Shown piece by piece: positions 58,318-64,000 of a DNA stretch of 64,000 nt (the stretch's first letter is position 1; every line of letters starts with the position of its first letter). The notes under the pieces are model-generated. The model was not told where the DNA came from, did not search any database, and saw only the letters and a program-made list of their open reading frames with translations. A program made the translations under genes and the position numbers. This stretch comes from Agromyces soli (GTDB lineage: Bacteria; Actinomycetota; Actinomycetes; Actinomycetales; Microbacteriaceae), in assembly GCF_022811605.1 (NCBI RefSeq), contig NZ_CP094533.1, positions 2,232,001 through 2,296,000 on the forward strand, in the 5' to 3' direction.

Positions 58318-59019
58318 TCAGGCGGCGGCGCCGCCGAGGTAGGCGCGGTGCAGCAGGCTCGCGTCCTCGCGGAGCGTCGCCGCCGGGCCCTGGAAGCTCA
58401 CCTGGCCGCTCGCGACGACGAGCGCCTCCTCGGCGAGGCCCAGCGCGAGATGCGTGAACTGCTCGACGAGGAGCACCCCGACCCCCTGCTCGGCGATCTC
58501 CGAGACGATCGGCAGCAGCCGCATGAACACGACGGGCGCGAGCCCGAGCGACATCTCGTCGATGAGCAGGAACCGGGGCCGGGCGGCGAACGCTCGGGCG
58601 AGCACCACCATCTGCTGCTCGCCGCCGGAGAGCAGCGCGGTCGGCGCGTCGATGCGCTTCTCGAGTTCCGGGAAGCGGGCGAGCGCGGCGTCGATCTCCG
58701 CCGGGGTGCGGGCGGTCAGCGAGAGGTTCTCCCGCACCGTCAGCGAGGGGAACACCGCCCGCCCCTGCTCGATGTGCACGATGCCCTGCTTCGCCCTGGC
58801 GACCCGGGAGAGCTTCTCGATCGGCGTCCCGTCGATGCGGATCGTGCCGGCCGAGATCTGCGCCACCCCCGAGATGCCGTCGAGCAGGCTCGTCTTGCCG
58901 GCGCCGTTCGGGCCCACGAGGGCCGTCACCCGCCCCTGCTCGAGCGTGAAGGACACGCCCTGGATGACGGGACCCGCGCCGCGGCTCACCGCGACGTCGT
59001 CGATGATCAACGCACTCAC
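58318..59019 (-). CDS. livF: Branched-chain-type ABC transporter ATP-binding protein LivF
   Basis: A 233-aa ATPase: Walker A GPNGAGKTS, signature LLSGGEQQMVVLA, Walker B FLLIDEMSLGLAP, and His-loop region replaced by LLVEQFTHLAL, as is normal in LivF. The family pairs with LivG to import branched-chain amino acids, amides, urea or aromatic acids. The ATG overlaps the livM-livG stop. It is the last gene of the operon. Confidence 0.92.
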   Translation of the reverse strand: MSALIIDDVAVSRGAGPVIQGVSFTLEQGRVTALVGPNGAGKTSLLDGISGVAQISAGTIRIDGTPIEKLSRVARAKQGIVHIEQGRAVFPSLTVRENLSLTARTPAEIDAALARFPELEKRIDAPTALLSGGEQQMVVLARAFAARPRFLLIDEMSLGLAPVVFMRLLPIVSEIAEQGVGVLLVEQFTHLALGLAEEALVVASGQVSFQGPAATLREDASLLHRAYLGGAAA

Positions 59020-60809
59020 AGCATCTCCGTCTCACCCATGTACGCCTTGATGACCGCGGGATCCGCGAGCACCTCGTCCTGCGGGCCGCTCGCGAGCACC
59101 CGGCCGAAGTCGAGCACGGTGAGCGTCGAGCACACCGTGCGCACGAGGTCGAGGTCGTGCTCGATGAGCACGATCGCCATGCCGTAGCGGGCGGGCACCT
59201 CGCGCAGGCGTGCGCCGAGCTCGAGGTGCTCCTCGTGGGACAGGCCCGCGGCGGGCTCGTCGAGCAGCAGCACGCGCGGCTTCGCGAGCACGTTCGCGGC
59301 GACCTCGACGAGGCGGCGCGTGCCGACGTCGACGCCGGCGAGCCGAGTGCGGGCGGGCGGGCAGCCGAAGAAGTCGAGCACCTCGGCCACCTCGTCCGCA
59401 GTGACCCGGCGGCGCGCGACGAAGCGCACGTAGGCGTCGACGGTGAGGGCGGGCGGCACCCGGTCCTGCTGGAACGTGCGACGGAGCCCCAGCCTGGCCC
59501 GCTTCGTCGGCGACATCCGGCCGAGCGCCGTGCCACCGAGCCGCACGGTGCCGCTCGCGTGCGGCAGGAAGCCCGAGATCGCGTCGACGAACGTCGACTT
59601 GCCCGCGCCGTTCGGGCCGATGAGCCCCATCACGCTGCCGGCCGGCACCTCGAGGCTCACGTCGTCGAGCGCCTTCAACGCGCCGAACTGCACGGTGAGG
59701 CCGGTCACCGACAGGGCCGGCTCGCCGCTCGCAGCGGGTGCGGCCGGCACGGGCGGCACGGATGCCTCCGCGGGCGGCTCCACCGCGGCCGGATGCGCCG
59801 CGGCATCCGCCTTCGCCGTCTCGCGCGCGGCCGCGGTGCGACCGTCCGCGCGCTTCCACCAGAGGTTCCGGATGCCCTGGCCGAGGTTCGTGCCGCTCGT
59901 CAGGGCCTGCACGCCGAGGGCGCCGAAGATCACGAAGCCCCAGTCCTGCGGCACGCCCCAGCGCTTCAGCAGCTCCGGGACGAGCACCCACAGGATGCCG
60001 CCGAAGATCGCCATGTCGATGAGGTACGCGCCGCTCATCACCGCGAGCACGTAGAGCGCGAGCGACTGCAGCGGCGTGAAGCTCGACGCGAAGGGCAGCT
60101 GCACCTGGCCGGCGAGGAGGCCGCCCGAGATGCCGCCGAGCGCCGCGGAGACCGCGAAGGCGGTGAGCTTCGCCTGCTGCACGCTCTGGCCGACGGAGGC
60201 GGTGCCGCGCTCGCTGAACGCGACGGCCTTCCAGCTCGAGCCCCAGCGGCCGCGCTGCAGCCAGAAGACCACGAGGCCGCAGACCGCGAGCACGATGATG
60301 CTGAAGAAGAAGTAGCCGCGGTCGGTCGAGAAGCCCTCCGGCCGCAGTACGGGGATGCCGTCCTTCGAGCCGGGGAACTGGATCTGCAGCAGCGTCACGT
60401 CGAACGCCGCCGCGAAGCCGAGCGTCACGACGGCGAGGTTGACGCCGCGCAGCCGCAGGGCCGGCAGGCCGACGAGGATGCCGACGACGCCCGCGGCGAG
60501 TCCGCCGGCGATCAGCCAGACGACGAATCCGCCGGGCACCTCGAGCACGTTGAACAGCGAGACGACCCAGGCGCCCACCGCGGCGAAGGTGAGCTGGCAG
60601 AGCGCGATCATGCCGGCGGAGCCGGTGACGATGCCGAGGCCGAGGATCGCGATGGCCGCGGTCACGGCCGAGACCGCGAGGAAGACGAAGTAGCCCGAGA
60701 GCCCCACGCTCAGCAGGTACCCGGCGACGACGCCCGCCACGGCGACGCCGAGCGGCCAGGCGAGGCGCAGGGCGCGCGAGCGGGCGGGGCCGGAGTCAGC
60801 GTGCGGCAT
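59016..60809 (-). CDS. Fused ABC permease-ATPase (LivM-LivG)
   Basis: A single 597-aa frame. Residues about 1-325 are a LivM permease (LVGLPALRLRGVNLAVVTLGF, ALGGISGGLLAG); residues about 365-597 are a LivG ATPase (Walker A GPNGAGKST, Walker B VLLLDEPAAGLSHEE, IEHDLDLV, C-terminal VLADPAVIKAYMGE). A Pro/Ala-rich linker (about residues 328-362) joins them. The ATPase signature reads VDVGTRRL, a degenerate LSGGQ. LivM-LivG fusions occur in some Actinobacteria and Rhizobiales; the permease-ATPase order matches the fused peptide transporter protein at 25639. Confidence 0.9.
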   Translation of the reverse strand: MPHADSGPARSRALRLAWPLGVAVAGVVAGYLLSVGLSGYFVFLAVSAVTAAIAILGLGIVTGSAGMIALCQLTFAAVGAWVVSLFNVLEVPGGFVVWLIAGGLAAGVVGILVGLPALRLRGVNLAVVTLGFAAAFDVTLLQIQFPGSKDGIPVLRPEGFSTDRGYFFFSIIVLAVCGLVVFWLQRGRWGSSWKAVAFSERGTASVGQSVQQAKLTAFAVSAALGGISGGLLAGQVQLPFASSFTPLQSLALYVLAVMSGAYLIDMAIFGGILWVLVPELLKRWGVPQDWGFVIFGALGVQALTSGTNLGQGIRNLWWKRADGRTAAARETAKADAAAHPAAVEPPAEASVPPVPAAPAASGEPALSVTGLTVQFGALKALDDVSLEVPAGSVMGLIGPNGAGKSTFVDAISGFLPHASGTVRLGGTALGRMSPTKRARLGLRRTFQQDRVPPALTVDAYVRFVARRRVTADEVAEVLDFFGCPPARTRLAGVDVGTRRLVEVAANVLAKPRVLLLDEPAAGLSHEEHLELGARLREVPARYGMAIVLIEHDLDLVRTVCSTLTVLDFGRVLASGPQDEVLADPAVIKAYMGETEML

Positions 60810-61656
60810 CCCACACCTCCTTCCGCTGCGTCCAGAGCAGCAGCACGACGATGAACAGGAACGGCAGGAAGTTGCGGATGAGCGAGACCTCGTCGATCTG
60901 CGCGACGAGGCCCGAGAGCACCCCGAGCACGAGTCCGCCGACGACGGCGAGGTCGAGCCGCTTGAACCCGCCGAGGAGGGCCGCCGCCGCCGCGGGCACG
61001 ATCAGCATCGCGAGGCTGATCGCGTCGTTCGACTGGGTCGGGGCGACGACGACGATCGCGATGGCGCTGATCACGCCGGTCACGACCCAGACCGCGATCG
61101 AGAGGGGCTTCGAGGGGATGCCGAGCAGCTCCGCCGTCGTCGGCCGCTCCGAGAGCGCGCGGAGCCGGGTGCCGATCGCCGTCCGGGTGAGGAGGATGCG
61201 CACCGCCACGGCGACGACGATCGCGAGGGACACCGTGACGAGCGTCACCTGGCTGATCACGACCCCGCCGACGGTGAACGCGGGGCCCGAGATGATCGAG
61301 GCGAAGGGCTGCGGCTTGTTGCCGAACAGGATGAACGAGAGCGAGATGAGCAGCAGCAGCGGGCCGACGGTCATCGCCGAGCGGGTGGTCGTGTCCGCCT
61401 CGGACAGCCAGGTCGCCGCGATCCAGCCGATGACGCCGGACAGGACGCCGGCCAGCAGCACCCCGAGCACCGAGCCGAGCCAGATCGGCACGCCGGTCTC
61501 GGTGACGAGCCACACGGCCACGAATCCGCCGAACATGCCGGTCGCGGCCTGCGAGAAGTTGACGACGCGCACGAGGCGCGACATGAGGGTGAGGCACACG
61601 GCGAGCACCGCGTACAGTCCGCCGGCGGCGAGTCCGGCGAGCGCGCCCTGCAGCAT
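60796..61656 (-). CDS. livH: Branched-chain-type ABC transporter permease LivH
   Basis: A 286-aa permease with about eight helices, starting GALAGLAAGGLYAVLAVCLT and containing RVVNFSQAATGMFGG, the LivH pattern. Its 3' end overlaps the livM-livG start by 14 bases. Together with the fused protein it forms the translocation channel. Preceded by AAGGAAG. A 14-bp hairpin separates it from the binding-protein gene. Confidence 0.92.
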   Translation of the reverse strand: MLQGALAGLAAGGLYAVLAVCLTLMSRLVRVVNFSQAATGMFGGFVAVWLVTETGVPIWLGSVLGVLLAGVLSGVIGWIAATWLSEADTTTRSAMTVGPLLLLISLSFILFGNKPQPFASIISGPAFTVGGVVISQVTLVTVSLAIVVAVAVRILLTRTAIGTRLRALSERPTTAELLGIPSKPLSIAVWVVTGVISAIAIVVVAPTQSNDAISLAMLIVPAAAAALLGGFKRLDLAVVGGLVLGVLSGLVAQIDEVSLIRNFLPFLFIVVLLLWTQRKEVWDAAR

Positions 61657-61702
61657 GGCGTGCTCCTTCCTTGCGGGGTTCAGGGAGGGGTCGGGGAGCG
61701 AA

Positions 61703-61738
61703 CGGCGGGACCGGCCGGGGGGATGGCCGGTCCCGCCG
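61703..61738 (-). terminator. Stem-loop between livK and livH
   Basis: A perfect 14-bp GC stem (61703-61716 with 61725-61738) around an 8-base loop, six bases past the binding-protein stop and without a T-run. It parallels the hairpin after the other binding-protein gene (24626-24660). Confidence 0.75.
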
Positions 61739-61744
61739 TCCGGC

Positions 61745-62926
61745 TCACTCCGGGATCACGATCCAGTCGTCCCCGTTGGACTCCCACGCGTTGGTGCCGC
61801 TCAGCAGCTTGATGGGCCAGCCGGCGGTGTTGTCGTGGTGCGCGTCGGCGGTGCCGAAGACCCAGGGCGTGCCGACCATGGGGTTCTCGATCGGCTTCAT
61901 GTCGTGCAGCGCCTTCGTGACCGTCTCGCGGGTGATGTCGCCGTCCATGCCCTCGAGCACCTCGATGAAGTACTTCGCGGCGAGGAAGCCGCCCTGGCTG
62001 AAGGAGGTGAGCGGGATGTCGTTCGCCTCCATCAGCTCGCGCCACTCCTTGTTGACGTCGCTCTCGGCGTCGGTGAAGGGGTAGAACTCCGCGGGCACGT
62101 AGACGCCCGCTCCGACGTCGGAGACGGCCTTGGCGAAGTTCTCGCTGTAGACGCTCGTGAGGTAGAGCCAGGTCACGTCGTCCCAGCCCTGGGCCGCCGC
62201 GGCCTTGACCTGGCCGATCGCGTCCGGCTCGACGGGGTTCACGGCGACGGCCTTGCAGCCGGCGTCCTTCGCCTTGACGATGTACGGCGTGTAGTCCGAA
62301 GCGCCGTAGGGCACGGTGTCGTCGACGTAGATCGGCTCCTTGCCCGTGACCTCGGTCCAACGGTCGATCGCGGCCTGGTAGGTCGGCCGGGTCGAGCCGG
62401 CGATCTCGAGCAGGACGCAGATGTCGTCGAGGCCGAGCACCTCGGAGCCGTAGTACAGCGTCAGCGTCATGTCGTTGAACGGGCCGACGTTCGCGGGGGC
62501 GATGTTCGGGGTCGAGAAGCAGCCGGTGTCGACGCCGATGCCCGGGATCGAGAGGATCTGCTCCTGCTCGTAGTACTGGGCGTTGATCTCGCACTCGATG
62601 AGGCTCGCGGAGCCGACCATCGCGACCGCCTCGTCGCTGCCGACGATCTCGCGGGCGGCCGCCGACGCGCTCGCCGGGTCGCCCTTGTCGTCGAGCGACT
62701 TGTACTCGATCTTCCGGCCATCGAGGCCGCCGGCCTCGTTGAAGGCGTCGAAGACGGCGGCCGCGGCGAGGCTCGCCTCGGGGAAGGTCGCGGGGCCGCT
62801 CTTGGTGTTCACGGAGCCGACGACGATGGGCGAGCCGTCGCCGCCCCCGTCGCCGCCGGCGCACCCGGCGAGCACGAGCGCTGTCGCGGCGGCCAGGGCC
62901 GTCGCGCCGAGAAGGTGATGCTTCAT
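61745..62926 (-). CDS. Branched-chain-type ABC substrate-binding lipoprotein
   Basis: A 393-aa family 1 receptor (Leu/Ile/Val-type) with lipobox VLAGC (cysteine near residue 22) and mature start PIVVGSVNTKSGPATFPE. It has the two-lobe pattern with AVAMVGSASLIECE and PYGASDYTPYIVKAKDAG. This family also binds amides, aromatic acids and amines, so the leucine/valine name is only a fold label. ATG 62926 follows CAGGA. It heads the livK-livH-livMG-livF operon; upstream lie an NTF2-like gene and a moaF gene on the same strand. Confidence 0.9.
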   Translation of the reverse strand: MKHHLLGATALAAATALVLAGCAGGDGGGDGSPIVVGSVNTKSGPATFPEASLAAAAVFDAFNEAGGLDGRKIEYKSLDDKGDPASASAAAREIVGSDEAVAMVGSASLIECEINAQYYEQEQILSIPGIGVDTGCFSTPNIAPANVGPFNDMTLTLYYGSEVLGLDDICVLLEIAGSTRPTYQAAIDRWTEVTGKEPIYVDDTVPYGASDYTPYIVKAKDAGCKAVAVNPVEPDAIGQVKAAAAQGWDDVTWLYLTSVYSENFAKAVSDVGAGVYVPAEFYPFTDAESDVNKEWRELMEANDIPLTSFSQGGFLAAKYFIEVLEGMDGDITRETVTKALHDMKPIENPMVGTPWVFGTADAHHDNTAGWPIKLLSGTNAWESNGDDWIVIPE

Positions 62927-63147
62927 TGGATCCTGCCTCTCGATGGCCGCGGGGGTCGACCGCGGCATCCGTCGTCGCTCCGGGCACGGAACGACGTTGG
63001 TGCGTGGCATGCAGTCTCCAGCCGCGCCGCGCGCCCTGGAATGCCGTGCAGCGCACGACGCTTGCCTGAGCGGGAAGACGCGTGCGCCGCGTCCCGGGTC
63101 GCCCGCCCGGCACGGGGCGGACGACCCGGCGACGGGGGATCGGCGGC

Positions 63148-63540
63148 TCAGTCGGGGCGGATGGCCCGGTTCACCAGCTCCGTGTCGGTGAACTGCTCGA
63201 AACCGGTGACGCGGCCCTCCGCGAGACGCCAGACGTGCGCGACGCGGGCGGCGAAGAAGCGCCCCGTCTCGCGGTAGGTGCCCGAGTAGGTGCCGATGCC
63301 GACGACCGTGGCGCCACCGTCGACGACCTCGTCGATCGTGAGCGTGTAGTCGTCCCACTCGGCCTGGATGCGCTCGAACACGTGCTCGGCGACCGCCTGG
63401 GGTCCGACGTAGGTGCCGGCGTACGGGAAGCCCGCCGCCTCCGTCCAGCGCACGGAGTCCGCGAGCGGCGCGAGCATGCCGGCGAGGTCGCCGGCGTCGG
63501 AGGCCGCGTAGTGCGCCCGGATGATCTCCGCGTTGCCCAT
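63148..63540 (-). CDS. NTF2-like (SnoaL) family protein
   Basis: A 130-aa protein of the NTF2-like fold: helix EIIRAHYAASDAGDLAGMLAP-type start, then cone-shaped beta region ending FFAARVAHVWRLAEGRVTGF. Members are isomerases, cyclases, hydratases or simple ligand binders; catalytic residues cannot be assigned. A GTG at 63549 overlaps the moaF stop (GTGA) and is an alternative start that would couple the genes. Probably cotranscribed with moaF and perhaps with the liv operon downstream. Confidence 0.78.
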   Translation of the reverse strand: MGNAEIIRAHYAASDAGDLAGMLAPLADSVRWTEAAGFPYAGTYVGPQAVAEHVFERIQAEWDDYTLTIDEVVDGGATVVGIGTYSGTYRETGRFFAARVAHVWRLAEGRVTGFEQFTDTELVNRAIRPD

Positions 63541-63545
63541 CCCAG

Positions 63546-64000
63546 TCACACCGGCTGCGCGTCGGGGTATGCGACCGAGCCGAGCGGGTAGACGTGCCCG
63601 CCGGCCTTGGAGTGCTCGCTGCGGCCGTCGCCGGTGAGGCCGAGGAAGTTCCCGGTCGTCATGAGCTGGTAGCCGAGGTCGTGCAGCCACACGCTCGCCA
63701 CCGCGATGCGGAACTCGCGGAAGCAGAACAGGTACAGCCCGTCGTCGAGCTTCCAGACGGTCGAGAGGTCCATGTCGCCGTGGCCGCGCTGCACCCCCTC
63801 GAGGCACTGCCACGCGTAGCGCAGGCTCGAGACGTAGACGTGCTCGTAGAGGTGTTCGGGGCTGTAGCGGTAGACGTTGCGCTTGCCGATGAGGTCGCGA
63901 CTCGGGCCGGGGGCCTCGCCGCTCGGCTCGGCGCCGTCGATCGTCGCGGCCCAGAAGGTCTGGCCGACCCGGGGCACGTCGTCCGGCGTCTCGTCGTCGG
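63546..64000 (-). CDS. MoaF family protein (partial, N-terminus beyond window)
   Basis: About 151 residues of the C-terminal half of a MoaF protein, open to the window edge. It shares with the complete MoaF at 51865 the pattern SPEHLYEHVYVSSLRYAWQCLEG, LSTVWKLDDGLYLFCFRE and HDLG. The N-terminal half must lie to the right of the window. An internal GTG at 63977 is not the true start. A second MoaF copy next to a binding-protein ABC operon suggests that this importer too serves amine or aromatic metabolism (inference). Confidence 0.8.
   Translation of the reverse strand, partial: DDETPDDVPRVGQTFWAATIDGAEPSGEAPGPSRDLIGKRNVYRYSPEHLYEHVYVSSLRYAWQCLEGVQRGHGDMDLSTVWKLDDGLYLFCFREFRIAVASVWLHDLGYQLMTTGNFLGLTGDGRSEHSKAGGHVYPLGSVAYPDAQPV

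Overview
The window is a high-GC (about 70 %) actinobacterial chromosome segment. Gene order at the left edge (topA tail, tmk, holB, TAP-like lipoprotein hydrolase, tRNA-Thr), frequent GTG starts and leaderless-looking promoters suggest the family Microbacteriaceae; the genus cannot be fixed from sequence alone. No insertion sequence, prophage, integrase or CRISPR array is visible. No gene-free stretch exceeds about 300 bases apart from the tRNA-bearing gap at 3541-3959.

Layout. 1-3.8 kb: housekeeping (topA end, tmk, holB, secreted peptidase-like hydrolase, tRNA-Thr). 3.9-9.4 kb: a coupled three-gene unit (MHS transporter, YtcJ-type amidohydrolase, ureohydrolase) with a convergent PucR regulator, probably for a guanidino or amide nitrogen source. 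9.6-13.7 kb: Gfo/Idh/MocA oxidoreductase, penicillin-binding carboxypeptidase, nicotinamidase, alpha/beta hydrolase. 13.8-22.4 kb, minus strand: homoprotocatechuate meta-cleavage genes (hpaD, hpaE, gntR, an hpaG-RraA fusion, hpaI, hpaH) plus a ThDP enzyme. 22.5-28.4 kb: NIPSNAP-like protein and a peptide-type ABC importer with a fused permease-ATPase. 28.5-31.7 kb: divergent aldehyde dehydrogenase and GMC oxidoreductase. 31.7-44.1 kb: an accessory catabolic block (MFS exporter, two HSL-type hydrolases, two unusual aldo/keto reductases, zinc alcohol dehydrogenase, amidohydrolase, SDR, hydrolase, methyltransferase, two TetR regulators). 44.3-50.0 kb: taurine/sulfonate-type ABC importer and a formylglycine sulfatase. 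50.2-56.4 kb, minus: APC permease, copper amine oxidase, MoaF, amidohydrolase. 56.6-58.3 kb: two SDRs. 58.3-64 kb, minus: branched-chain-type ABC importer (livM and livG fused), an NTF2-like protein and a second, truncated MoaF gene.

How the genes may work together. Amine oxidase plus aldehyde dehydrogenase would turn a phenethylamine into an arylacetate. If the amine is dopamine, the product is homoprotocatechuate, which HpaD, HpaE, HpaG, HpaH and HpaI take to pyruvate and succinate semialdehyde. HpaB/HpaC hydroxylase genes are not in the window. The sulfatase and its importer could release phenols from aryl sulfates. This route is inference.

The most unusual non-coding signals are: (i) an inverted repeat, GTCAAC-N4-GTAG and relatives, at five promoters including that of the first TetR gene, which suggests one regulon spanning the peptide ABC importer and the 36-44 kb block; (ii) a near-perfect palindrome of about 38 bp placed at five convergent gene junctions; (iii) TTGAC(C/G) direct repeats spaced exactly 21 bp upstream of both the amine oxidase and the aldehyde dehydrogenase/GMC pair; (iv) a second, longer inverted-repeat family; (v) a 17-bp tandem array that overlaps a stop codon.
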